A stretch of DNA of 64,000 nt from JACJXF01 sp038316435. Its GTDB lineage: Bacteria > Bacteroidota > Bacteroidia > Bacteroidales > GCA-2748055. Positions 36,413-44,460 of the stretch are shown piece by piece. Position numbers and translations under genes: made by a program. Where the stretch lies: contig JBBQAQ010000016.1 in NCBI GenBank assembly GCA_038316435.1, forward strand, positions 1 to 64,000. Direction: 5' to 3'. The notes under the pieces are model-generated. The model did not search any database, had not been told where the DNA came from, and saw nothing but the letters and a program-made list of their open reading frames with translations. Each line of letters opens with the position of its first letter. Positions within the stretch are counted from its first letter, which is position 1.

Positions 36413-37234
36413 ATGTACACAAAAATTTGGCAGAAGAGTTGCAGAGCGGTTTGTGCCATCGATTTCTATAGCCATTCGAATGTAAAAGTAATGTCTATTT
36501 CTGGCTTTAAAATTGGAAATCAGATAGTTACAGATGATATGATTTATCATGTTAAGGATGCTGAACATATCGAGATTCGCTTTTTATTGGATGATGGTGC
36601 CACGGATTATGCAACGGCAAAACTAAGCTACTCGCAATTACTGGAACTGCTGCCTAATCAGAGAGAATTCGACAAACTAGGTATTTGCATCATTCCTGCT
36701 GATTTCCCTGAATTTGAAAAAGTTCCGTCACTCACGCTTTGTAAGTCATGCGATATTAAAATTGGTCGCACAATAGCAGTTATAGGCTATCAGGCCGAAC
36801 ACAGGAACATGGCCCTTAAAACAGGGATTATTTCCTCACATTATACCAATAGCAAAGGATTGGGGTTTATCCAGTATGACGGAACCGTTAAACCAGGTAA
36901 TTCAGGAGCTCCCCTTATCGATGTGGAGTCAGGCAGAGTAATCGGTGTAGTTATGAATAAGGAAAGTGGATTTGTGAAATCCTACAAAGAATTGATGGAA
37001 ATAACTGATTCGAACCTTAAAGTTTTGAAGGAGCAGGAAGGGAAATCGAATTTCTTTGATGTTGATCTGGCACAAGTTCTATACGCAAACCAAAGTCAGA
37101 TAAAACATATTGCAAAGGAATTCTTTCTTAATGCTACTGTCCGCGTCGGCTTCGCACTGGAAATAGAGCATGTACTGGAGTACCTTGAAACTAAAATGGA
37201 GTTCGATCTGGATGCAGGTGGAAGTTGTGATTAA
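36413..37234 (+). CDS. Cytoplasmic trypsin-like serine protease
   Basis: 273 residues without signal peptide. The chymotrypsin/trypsin-2-like core includes SGFKIGNQIVTDDM, a probable catalytic His46 in YHVKDAEHIEIRF, a probable Asp at about 87 in REFDKLGICII, and the Ser164 nucleophile in TVKPGNSGAPLID with the following GRVIGVVMNKESG. The spacing between the barrel strand and His46 is longer than usual, so the His and Asp assignments are less sure than the Ser. About 75 C-terminal residues after the domain (LKVLKEQEGKSNFF onward) are helical and without known match. It is like DegP/HtrA proteases in the core but lacks PDZ and export. It converges on xseB with a 4-base overlap of the stops. 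Confidence 0.8.
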   Translation: MYTKIWQKSCRAVCAIDFYSHSNVKVMSISGFKIGNQIVTDDMIYHVKDAEHIEIRFLLDDGATDYATAKLSYSQLLELLPNQREFDKLGICIIPADFPEFEKVPSLTLCKSCDIKIGRTIAVIGYQAEHRNMALKTGIISSHYTNSKGLGFIQYDGTVKPGNSGAPLIDVESGRVIGVVMNKESGFVKSYKELMEITDSNLKVLKEQEGKSNFFDVDLAQVLYANQSQIKHIAKEFFLNATVRVGFALEIEHVLEYLETKMEFDLDAGGSCD

Positions 37235-37443
37235 TCTTCGTCACCTGAATTATCCTGACTTAATATGTGTTTGATGTCATCGTCGGCAGCTTGTAACTTC
37301 GACTTACAAATCTGTATTAACTGAGATACACGTTTGACTTTCCCTGTTAATTCATCCACATCAAGTTCTCCAGTTTCAATTAATTCCAGAATCTCTTCAA
37401 TTTCGGCGATTGCTTCTGAATACTTAACTTGCTGTTTTGCCAT
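37231..37443 (-). CDS. xseB: Exodeoxyribonuclease VII small subunit
   Basis: 70 residues, normal for XseB. KYSEAIAEIEEILELIETGE and LDVDELTGKVKRVSQLIQIC are the two-helix core, followed by KSKLQAADDDI. Known role: several XseB copies bind the large subunit XseA to form exonuclease VII, which degrades single-stranded DNA from both ends. It starts one base after the xseA stop, so the genes are coupled. Its stop overlaps that of the convergent protease gene by 4 bases. Confidence 0.92.
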   Translation of the reverse strand: MAKQQVKYSEAIAEIEEILELIETGELDVDELTGKVKRVSQLIQICKSKLQAADDDIKHILSQDNSGDED

Positions 37444-37444
37444 T

Positions 37445-38830
37445 TTATTTTTTATTGATTATTTTACTGACTTTACTTATCGCCGATCCATCATAAAAGA
37501 GTGTTGTCAGCTCATCACCTTCTTTAAGATCACTTGCAATTTTAATAAGTTTTCCTTTGGAAGAACTAATTGAGTACCCTCTCTTCAGAACTTTTTCAGG
37601 CCTGATGTATTCGAGTGTTTTTTCAATGGATGTCAATTCTTCATGTTTGTCTTTTAGACCCACAAGCATACTACGGTGGAATCTGAGTCTGGTATTATCG
37701 AGTTGTGCAAAAGCCGATTTTATATGACTGTTGCAATCCAATCCAAGTCTGTATCTGTAGTTTGCCAAGCCATCATGTTTTCGGGATGTAAACTGCTGAT
37801 TCAGAAGACTAAGCCTCTTCGATGTTGTAACCAGGTGATTACTCGCATTACTCAGTTTTTCATGAACCAGAAAAACCGTCGACTGGGAAAGCTGAAATAT
37901 CTTGTCTTTTTCTTCATCAATGATTTTACCTGCCGTTTCTGAAAGATGCTCAATATATCTATCCAATAGATTATCGAACTCATGGACTGCATCGATCAGA
38001 AATGTTGCAACAGCCGTTGGTGTTTTTACCGAAGTATGCGCAACAATATCGCAGATGGTTTCGTCCCTTTCATGACCAATACCACTAACAACAGGCAATG
38101 GAAATTGAGTAATATGATAAACCAGATCATAATTATTAAAACATTCCAGATCCGATTGAGCTCCCCCTCCCCTGATCAGCACAACAACATCAAAATCTTC
38201 TTCGCGATCATAAATTCTGTCCAGGGCACTGATGATAGATTCCGCAGCCCTTTCTCCCTGTACAATTGCCTGAAAAAGCTCAGTATTGAAATAATATCCG
38301 TATGAATTTTGATGAAGTGTATCAATAAAATCCCCATATCCTGCTGCCGTTTCTGAGGAGATAACAGCAATTCGCTGAGGAACTTGCGGAAACGACAACA
38401 TCCGGTTCATGTCAATCACACCCTCATTCTGAAGTTTTCTGATAATCTCACGTTTGATTCTTGCCAGATCACCAAGTGTATACGTAGGGTCAATATCCTT
38501 GATCGTCAGACTAATACCATAAACTTCATGAAATTCAGGCTGAACCCTGATAAGAACTTTTAATCCGGCTGCTAACCTGTAGCCAGTTGTAGTTTCGAAA
38601 TATGGAGCAAGCATTCTGTAGGTAAACGACCAGATGGTTGCTTTGATTTTAGCGAGGGTTTGCTCCGCATCCTCTGCTTTTTCAATCAATTCAAGATAAC
38701 AATGCCCTGAACTGTTCATTCGCATCTCACTGATTTCAGCAATTACCCAAACAGGTTCAATAAAGGCTTTTTGGATAGAAGCTTTTATTCTTAGATTTAA
38801 TTGGCTAAGGCTTATGCTTTCAATCTTCAT
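37445..38830 (-). CDS. xseA: Exodeoxyribonuclease VII large subunit
   Basis: 461 residues. N-terminal OB domain (LSQLNLRIKASIQKAF, VWVIAEISEMRMNSSGHCYL), then the catalytic domain with RIAVISSETAAGYGDFI, VVLIRGGGAQSDLECFNNYD, FPLPVVSGIGHERDETICDI and VAHTSVKTPTAVATFLID. A coiled-coil region (about 290-400) and the tail RPEKVLKRGYSISSSKGKLI (residues about 405-425) complete the family layout. With XseB it forms exonuclease VII. The ATG start overlaps the stop of the S8 protease gene by 4 bases, so xseA translation depends on that gene. Confidence 0.95.
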   Translation of the reverse strand: MKIESISLSQLNLRIKASIQKAFIEPVWVIAEISEMRMNSSGHCYLELIEKAEDAEQTLAKIKATIWSFTYRMLAPYFETTTGYRLAAGLKVLIRVQPEFHEVYGISLTIKDIDPTYTLGDLARIKREIIRKLQNEGVIDMNRMLSFPQVPQRIAVISSETAAGYGDFIDTLHQNSYGYYFNTELFQAIVQGERAAESIISALDRIYDREEDFDVVVLIRGGGAQSDLECFNNYDLVYHITQFPLPVVSGIGHERDETICDIVAHTSVKTPTAVATFLIDAVHEFDNLLDRYIEHLSETAGKIIDEEKDKIFQLSQSTVFLVHEKLSNASNHLVTTSKRLSLLNQQFTSRKHDGLANYRYRLGLDCNSHIKSAFAQLDNTRLRFHRSMLVGLKDKHEELTSIEKTLEYIRPEKVLKRGYSISSSKGKLIKIASDLKEGDELTTLFYDGSAISKVSKIINKK

Positions 38831-40476
38831 TGCCTTGATATTACAAAAGAGTTTTTATACTTTTTCCCTCCTGATTCAGCTACAATAAAGTAAAATCCGG
38901 ATCCGTAGCCTTCCAATTCAGTAATAGCGGAATATCCACCTGGGAAAGATTTATCCCCTGAAAATACGATTTCTCCTAACTGATTGTATATACTAACTTT
39001 CACAAATGAAGTGCTAAGCTTATCAGAATAAATTTCAAATGTACCGGAATTTGGATTGGGAAAAACCTTCAGATGATCCGATGGTAACTTATCATCTGAG
39101 CTATTCAGAAGCATCAAAGCAACTTTGAAATCCGGAATTCCATACCCTGCCGAATCATTTGGACTATAGAAATGAGAAGCCGACCTTCTTACAGCCGATA
39201 TAAGCTCTACATTAGTTTTTTCAGGTGCTGCTTGCCATAAACAGGCCATCATCCCTGCAATCTGAGGCGCAGAAAATGAAGTACCATATCCCTGAACGAG
39301 ATCACCTGAAGCATTTACAACAATCGTTTTATATCCAACGGCAAGCAAATCAGGCTTTACCCGTTGATCGAAAGATGGCCCTCTGGAACTAAAGGCTGCA
39401 ACACGACCAGATGTGTCGGTAGCACCTATTGCCAGAACATTTGGCCCGTCGGAAGGTGCAGTAAGGTATTTCCAGGATTTATTCCCAGAGTTTCCTGCAC
39501 TGATTACAACAATCATCCCTTTACTGAATGCTTTTTCAGCCGCTCTGGTTACCAATGCTGTTTTCCCATCCATATCGACATATGAATAATCCAAAGCAGG
39601 ATCATCAAATTCGGAATATCCCAAAGAGCTTGTGATTATATCTACACCAGCGCTATCGGCAAATTCCGCTGCGAGTACCCACAATGCTTCTTCCAAGGGA
39701 GTTTCTGATTCAACTATCTCAGATTTCAGAAGATAATATGAAGCATTTGGAGCAGTACCAATCATATCTCCCGGTAAATTAGCTGCCATTGTGCTAAGCA
39801 CTGTCATCCCATGGCTTGCGGTGCTGTAAAAATCAGGACCAGAACGTGTAAAATCCATGTATCCCAACATTCTCCCATCCATCCATAAACTATCGAAGGC
39901 CGCAATGGTATTGGCATGGTAGAATCCGCCATCGATTACAGCAATACGGATATCGTCACCAAGAAAGCCTGCTGAATGGAGGGAAAGGCCTTTTAACATT
40001 GATATCTGACTATACCCCAGACCATAATCAAGGGAAATAAAGGAATCTGCAACTTCATAAAATTTATGCTTTTCAGAAGCTCCCCTGCTATTTTTAACAG
40101 CTTTTTTTCTGGGGATTTTATAGTTGAATTCTGAAACAAACGAAATATGGTCAAGAGTGTCTAGCAACAGAGTATCACTGCTTTCAATGATAACTGCGTT
40201 AAACCAGTGTGAACTACCAAGAATGGTAAGACCTAGATTGCTCAGACTGTCTAAATATAGCCGAGAAACTGGGAGGTCCTCTTCTAAAATTGCAATATTC
40301 TGTTTAAATCTGCGATCGATGGATTTGGCGCTAAGAAACGCTTCAGGCGATGTTAAGGAAAAGGAACTCCCTTTCTTATCTTTCAGTGATAACCAAAAGG
40401 TGTTGTCAGAAAGCTTTTGTGAGAATGCGCTTAACTGGAGTAGCAAAAAGAATGATATAATCAATATGAATCTCAT
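38827..40476 (-). CDS. Secreted S8 (subtilisin) protease with T9SS sorting domain
   Basis: 549 residues. Signal peptide (MRFILIISFFLLLQLSAFSQ), an inhibitor-like propeptide (about 20-140) and a peptidase S8 domain (about 165-450) with catalytic Asp in IRIAVIDGGFYHAN, His in YSTASHGMTVLSTMAA and Ser in GYGTSFSAPQIAGMMA; the oxyanion Asn is in VVISAGNSGNKSW. The C-terminus (about 470-549: LKVFPNPNSGTFEIYSDKLS, GFYFIVAESGGKKY) is a type A T9SS sorting domain. It should be released at the cell surface. It lies 44 bases downstream of the MORN protein and overlaps xseA by 4 bases, an unusual mix of secreted and DNA-repair genes. Confidence 0.93.
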   Translation of the reverse strand: MRFILIISFFLLLQLSAFSQKLSDNTFWLSLKDKKGSSFSLTSPEAFLSAKSIDRRFKQNIAILEEDLPVSRLYLDSLSNLGLTILGSSHWFNAVIIESSDTLLLDTLDHISFVSEFNYKIPRKKAVKNSRGASEKHKFYEVADSFISLDYGLGYSQISMLKGLSLHSAGFLGDDIRIAVIDGGFYHANTIAAFDSLWMDGRMLGYMDFTRSGPDFYSTASHGMTVLSTMAANLPGDMIGTAPNASYYLLKSEIVESETPLEEALWVLAAEFADSAGVDIITSSLGYSEFDDPALDYSYVDMDGKTALVTRAAEKAFSKGMIVVISAGNSGNKSWKYLTAPSDGPNVLAIGATDTSGRVAAFSSRGPSFDQRVKPDLLAVGYKTIVVNASGDLVQGYGTSFSAPQIAGMMACLWQAAPEKTNVELISAVRRSASHFYSPNDSAGYGIPDFKVALMLLNSSDDKLPSDHLKVFPNPNSGTFEIYSDKLSTSFVKVSIYNQLGEIVFSGDKSFPGGYSAITELEGYGSGFYFIVAESGGKKYKNSFVISRQ

Positions 40477-40520
40477 TCAGTAAAGGGTTCAAAGAATTAA
40501 ACAAACAAATAGGCAGATTG

Positions 40521-41306
40521 TTACTTATATTCCTCTAAATCAATATCATCAAGGTTGCCGATAGAGTCCTTGACTTTTTTCGAAAACTCCTCAATACGTT
40601 TATCCATCTCAGGATTTGGAAGCATTCTTCCATCAACATATTCAACTGTAAATTCAGGTTCACCTGCGTCAGTAAAATAGGTCCATTTTCCATCCATAGA
40701 GCCGGCTTTATATGAGCCTGTAATTGACGTACTCCCGTCAGGATTATAGCAGATGTAGTTCCCATGAAGTAAACCGACTTCATAGTTTCCTGTTAGCCTT
40801 ATCTGACTGTTTTCAAAGTACTGTTCCCATTTTCCGTCCTTCAGATCATTCTTCCACTCCAGGTATTCGGAAACCTTTCCGTCTGCATAATATTTATAAC
40901 TTTTTCCGTTTTTTTTACCAAGAATATAGGTTTCACTCAGAGCTTTTCTTTTATCATAACTGGAGAAATAGTTCCAGACTGAATCTTTAAGCTGATTAAT
41001 ATACTTCCCTTCAGAAGCCAAGTGGCCGGCCTCATAATAAAACTTCACAAATGATGTTTTGCCGGTCTCATCGAAATTCATGACTGCCTGAAGTATACCT
41101 CCCGGATAATATCTTGTCAGCTCACCAACCGGATGCCCGTCAACAAAGGTTCCGTGTGATTTTACCTTACCATTTTCATGATAGGTTTCCCAAATACCTG
41201 TTTTTTTTCCTGCTTTATCGAGCTGGTTCAAATTTTTATCCTGAGCCTTAGTAACATTGATCAGTAAAAAACTAAGGAAGCAACTTATTGTAATGATGAA
41301 TTTCAT
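40521..41306 (-). CDS. Secreted MORN-repeat protein (YwqK-like)
   Basis: 261 residues. Signal peptide (MKFIITISCFLSFLLINVTKA) and about eight MORN/YwqK-type repeats of roughly 23 residues, for example GKKTGIWETYHENGKVKSHG, FVDGHPVGELTRYYPGGILQ, NDLKDGKWEQYFENSQIRLT and AGSMDGKWTYFTDAGEPEFT. Databases often label such proteins antitoxin YwqK, but an exported MORN protein without partner toxin gives no support for that. Such repeats bind lipid or act as a scaffold; function here unknown. A sigma-54-like promoter is 54 bases upstream. It may be the first gene of the transcript with the S8 protease and xse genes. Confidence 0.85.
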   Translation of the reverse strand: MKFIITISCFLSFLLINVTKAQDKNLNQLDKAGKKTGIWETYHENGKVKSHGTFVDGHPVGELTRYYPGGILQAVMNFDETGKTSFVKFYYEAGHLASEGKYINQLKDSVWNYFSSYDKRKALSETYILGKKNGKSYKYYADGKVSEYLEWKNDLKDGKWEQYFENSQIRLTGNYEVGLLHGNYICYNPDGSTSITGSYKAGSMDGKWTYFTDAGEPEFTVEYVDGRMLPNPEMDKRIEEFSKKVKDSIGNLDDIDLEEYK

Positions 41307-41359
41307 TTATAGAATATTAATAAATCATGATGAATACATTTCCAAAATTACGAAATACA

Positions 41360-41375
41360 AGCAAGCTTTGTGCCA
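41360..41375 (-). promoter_or_regulatory. Sigma-54-type promoter (-24/-12) before the MORN-repeat gene
   Basis: On the minus strand TGGCAC, five bases, TTGCT (TGGCACAAAGCTTGCT) has the invariant GG and GC exactly ten bases apart, matching the known RpoN consensus. The start of transcription would be about 41350 and the ATG of the MORN gene is at 41306. No activator binding site was identified. Confidence 0.6.
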
Positions 41376-41409
41376 GACAGATAATAATAATGGGTTGAAA
41401 TATGCATTT

Positions 41410-41679
41410 TATGGAATCTTGCAAAGATCTCCCAAGGTAATCTGTTTCTCTTTCCGTCTGATATATCGGATTTATCCTTCCACTTTCTGTTCGACTATTG
41501 GGCGACCCGATTCATGGCTCGGTTTCCCAAGTGGACTGACCTTATATCCGCTTCCTGTGCGTTATATCAAACTTTTGCCTGTGGCTTCCTTCAGATTATA
41601 CGTCGCCGTAAACACCCTTGCCTTCAGCTATCAAATTCTGGTCGACCGGCTTTGTAAGGACTTGAGATTGCTCTCGCAC
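41410..41679 (-). mobile_element. 5-prime remnant of a group II intron
   Basis: On the minus strand, from 41679, the sequence opens GTGCGAGAGCAATCTC, fitting the group II 5-prime consensus GUGYG, and continues with domain-I-like stretches ending in AAGTGGAAGGATAAATCC, CAGACGGAAAGAGAAACAG and TTACCTTGGGAGATC, which I remember from Bacteroidota group II introns just before their reverse transcriptase gene. The reverse transcriptase frame and domains V/VI are missing, so the copy is dead. It is GC-richer than its surroundings. Chance plus-strand frames here are not genes. Identity is from memory of RNA strings, so it needs a covariance search. Confidence 0.5.
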
Positions 41680-41695
41680 CTTTTAGAAAAACAGC

Positions 41696-41860
41696 ATGCT
41701 TGGCACACCAGTGTTGCGAACAAATCTGGATGGGCTGTTGAACGACTTTAATACTTTTGGTTTCCTGATTGAATCTTTATGCACACGAGATATTCGTATT
41801 TATTCGCAAGCGATTGATGGTGATGTGTTTCATTATCGCGATAAAGTGAAATCACCAATC
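41696..41860 (+). pseudogene. C-terminal fragment of a DUF4143-type AAA ATPase (plus strand)
   Basis: The plus strand reads GTPVLRTNLDGLLNDFNTFG, FLIESLCTRDIRIYSQAIDG and DVFHYRDK, the nuclease-like DUF4143 C-terminal part of a common family of ATPases. After HYRDK the match stops and the frame runs into the opposite-strand fragment. The ATPase domain and the first 250 or so residues are absent. The left end meets the group II intron remnant near 41680. Confidence 0.6.
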
Positions 41861-42177
41861 AGAAAATCAGCAACAGGGGATACTATTACGTCATACTTTA
41901 CTCTAAGCTGATTCAGAAAAAACGTTTCTCTTATGTTTCCTGCATTTGATTTATCGTTTGCTAAATTGTAAATCAAATTAGTATTGTCAAGATAAATTTT
42001 ATCCACCTTCCCCAACCCCCTTATTCCTCTGGTAGAATCCCGCAGTTGTGCTATCATTCCGGCTTCTTCAATAAACAGACAATAATCAGTTATGTTATTC
42101 CGGCTGGCTGAAAGTGCAGTTGCTATACTTGTCATATTGGGCTTAAACGGCACACATTTAGTCATTGAATGATACAA
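41839..42177 (-). pseudogene. Middle part of a second DUF4143-type AAA ATPase (minus strand)
   Basis: The minus strand encodes VPFKPNMTSIATALSASRNN, ITDYCLFIEEAGMIAQLRDS and KVDKIYLDNTNLIYNLANDK, then GNIRETFFLNQLRVKYDV and SPVADFLIGDFTL. This is the winged-helix linker and the start of the DUF4143 domain of an AAA ATPase of about 400 residues. The ATPase domain with Walker motifs is missing at the N-terminal side and the last 60 residues are lost where it meets the plus-strand fragment. The 1-kb stretch from 41307 to 42316 therefore has no working gene. Confidence 0.65.
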
Positions 42178-42245
42178 ATTTCTATAAAAAGGGAAATGTC
42201 AAATTTCAGGATCGTAATAAAATATCAAGCTCAATAATTTTTTTT

Positions 42246-42285
42246 AAAGCAAAAACCGCAGTAAAACATGTGTTTACTGCGGTTT
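42246..42285 (-). terminator. Rho-independent terminator after dnaK
   Basis: AAACCGCAGTAAA at 42253-42265 pairs with TTTACTGCGGTTT at 42273-42285 around a 7-base loop. On the minus strand a T-rich stretch with GCTTTAAAAAAA follows. It lies 32 bases past the dnaK stop. Confidence 0.8.
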
Positions 42286-42316
42286 GCCAATTTTTAATTA
42301 TCGCTTTTAATCGACT

Positions 42317-44233
42317 TTATTTTACTTCTTCAAAGTCAACATCAGTAACTTCCTGATCGCTTTTCTTTTTCTCCTTACCGGCCGACTCATTTTCAGTTTC
42401 CGGACCCGGTTGAGCGCTCTGACCCTGACTCTGACTTGCTTTATACATTTCCTCTGACGCAGCTGACCACACTTTATTCAATTCCTCGGTTGCTTTGTCA
42501 ACGGCATCCAAATCTTCTAATTTATGAGCATCCCTAAGATTTTTAGCCGCAGTTTCAATTGCTTCTTTTTTATCTGCAGGGATTTTGTCTCCAAATTCCT
42601 TCAACTGCTTTTCAGTCTGGAAGATAAGGCTGTCGGCAGCATTCATTTTGTCGACTTTTTCGCGTGCTTTTTTATCAGTCTCTTCATTATCCTTAGCTTC
42701 ACGTTTCATTTTTTCGATTTCTGAATCGCTCAGGCCTGAAGATGCTTCGATGCGGATGCTGTGCTCTTTGCCAGTACCTTTATCTTTTGCATGAACGTTG
42801 AGAATTCCGTTTGCATCAATGTCGAATGAAACTTCAATTTGGGGAATACCTCTTGAAGCAGGTGGAATTCCATCAAGGTGGAATCGTCCAATAGTCTTAT
42901 TGTCCCTTGCCATAGGCCGTTCACCCTGAAGAATGTGAATCTCAACTGATGGTTGATTATCGGAAGCAGTTGTAAATGATTCCGATTTTTTTGTAGGGAT
43001 AGTTGTATTGGATTCGATAAGTCTTGTAAATACTCCACCCATAGTTTCGATACCAAGAGATAAAGGAGTAACGTCAAGAAGAAGAACATCTTTTACTTCT
43101 CCGGTTAACACACCACCCTGAATTGCAGCACCAACAGCAACTACCTCATCGGGATTTACACCTTTAGAGGGAGCTTTTCCAAAAAATTTCTCTACAATTG
43201 CCTGAATTGCAGGTATTCTGGTTGATCCACCAACAAGTATTACCTCGTCGATATCTGAAGCTGTCATACCGGCATCTTTAAGCGCTTTTTTGCAAGGCTC
43301 AACAGTAGATTGAATGAGGCTATCGGCAAGACTTTCGAATTTAGAACGTGTGAGAGTTTTTACCAAATGCTTTGGAATACCATCAACTGGCATGATATAT
43401 GGCAAATTAATTTCGGTGCTGGAAGAACTGGAAAGTTCGATTTTTGCTTTTTCAGCAGCTTCTTTCAAACGCTGCAATGCCATTGGATCTCTTTTCAAAT
43501 CAATACCTTCGTCTTTTTTGAATTCTTCTGCCAGCCAGTCGATAATGGTTTGATCAAAATCGTCCCCACCAAGGTGTGTATCACCATTTGTGGATTTTAC
43601 TTCAAATACACCATCACCAAGTTCAAGAACAGAAATATCAAAAGTACCGCCACCAAGGTCAAAAACGGCCACTTTCATGTCGCGGTTACGTTTATCAAGA
43701 CCGTAAGCAAGTGAAGCCGCTGTAGGCTCATTGATAATTCTCCTTACATTAAGACCAGCGATTTCACCGGCTTCTTTAGTTGCCTGACGCTGTGAATCGC
43801 TGAAATATGCAGGAACAGTAATAACTGCATCCGTAACTTCCTGACCAAGATAATCTTCAGCAGTTTTCTTCATTTTCTGAAGGATCATTGCTGAAATTTC
43901 CTGTGGGGAATATTTACGATCGTCAATTAATACTCTGGGAGTATTATTTTCGCCTTTAATTACTTTATATGGAACCCTTTTTATTTCTTTGGTCACCTTG
44001 TCAAAGGTCTCACCCATAAATCTTTTAATTGAAAAAACGGTTTTTTCAGGATTTGTAATAGCCTGTCGTTTAGCAGGATCACCGATTTTTCTTTCTCCGT
44101 TTTCAACAAATGCCACTACGGAAGGAGTGGTTCTTTTTCCTTCGGAATTTGGAATTACTACCGGCTCATTGCCTTCCATAACGGAAACGCAGGAGTTAGT
44201 TGTTCCTAAGTCGATTCCAATAATTTTACCCAT
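42317..44233 (-). CDS. dnaK: Molecular chaperone DnaK (Hsp70)
   Basis: 638 residues, full length. IIGIDLGTTNSCVSVMEG opens the nucleotide-binding domain, followed by AVITVPAYFSDSQRQATKEA, VFDLGGGTFDISVLELGDG and VILVGGSTRIPAIQAIV; the substrate-binding domain has LLLDVTPLSLGIETMGGVFT and the lid ends with VDFEEVK. It folds nascent and stress-damaged proteins with DnaJ and GrpE, whose genes are not adjacent, which is common in Bacteroidota. The gene is monocistronic with its own terminator. A possible stress or sigma-54-like element lies about 45 bases upstream of the start. Confidence 0.98.
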   Translation of the reverse strand: MGKIIGIDLGTTNSCVSVMEGNEPVVIPNSEGKRTTPSVVAFVENGERKIGDPAKRQAITNPEKTVFSIKRFMGETFDKVTKEIKRVPYKVIKGENNTPRVLIDDRKYSPQEISAMILQKMKKTAEDYLGQEVTDAVITVPAYFSDSQRQATKEAGEIAGLNVRRIINEPTAASLAYGLDKRNRDMKVAVFDLGGGTFDISVLELGDGVFEVKSTNGDTHLGGDDFDQTIIDWLAEEFKKDEGIDLKRDPMALQRLKEAAEKAKIELSSSSSTEINLPYIMPVDGIPKHLVKTLTRSKFESLADSLIQSTVEPCKKALKDAGMTASDIDEVILVGGSTRIPAIQAIVEKFFGKAPSKGVNPDEVVAVGAAIQGGVLTGEVKDVLLLDVTPLSLGIETMGGVFTRLIESNTTIPTKKSESFTTASDNQPSVEIHILQGERPMARDNKTIGRFHLDGIPPASRGIPQIEVSFDIDANGILNVHAKDKGTGKEHSIRIEASSGLSDSEIEKMKREAKDNEETDKKAREKVDKMNAADSLIFQTEKQLKEFGDKIPADKKEAIETAAKNLRDAHKLEDLDAVDKATEELNKVWSAASEEMYKASQSQGQSAQPGPETENESAGKEKKKSDQEVTDVDFEEVK

Positions 44234-44278
44234 TTTATTATTATTTTAAATATTGATTTCTGATTTCGTTTAATATTG

Positions 44279-44293
44279 TCAATACTTATGCCA
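44279..44293 (-). promoter_or_regulatory. Possible -24/-12-like promoter of dnaK
   Basis: On the minus strand TGGCATAAGTATTGA has TGGCA and TTG in sigma-54-like spacing, but ends GA instead of GC. A CTGTCA motif about 17 bases further up is also in this region. I remember similar TGGCA-containing elements before heat-shock genes in Bacteroidota, but cannot confirm the sigma factor from one site. Confidence 0.3.
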
Positions 44294-44460
44294 TTTATTA
44301 AATCCCGCAAAATCGTGACAGTTTTGCTTCATGATTAACCGGGAAACAGAGTATTCATATTTTTAAATGTGACAAAAAGTCAGAAATAAGTAAAAAACGG
44401 GCTTCTCATAGGATATAATTTAAATTTATTTAAACTTTGTATCCCTTTAAAACAAACAAA

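Noticed and set aside
40521..41306. Toxin-antitoxin role for the YwqK-like protein
   Set aside because: It has a signal peptide and only MORN repeats, with no toxin gene beside it.
41257..41751. 164-codon plus-strand frame upstream of the ATPase fragment
   Set aside because: It runs antisense to the group II intron-like RNA and the MORN gene promoter and has no protein-like pattern.
43310..43714. 134-codon frame on the plus strand inside dnaK
   Set aside because: Antisense of highly conserved dnaK codons; no start context or domain.
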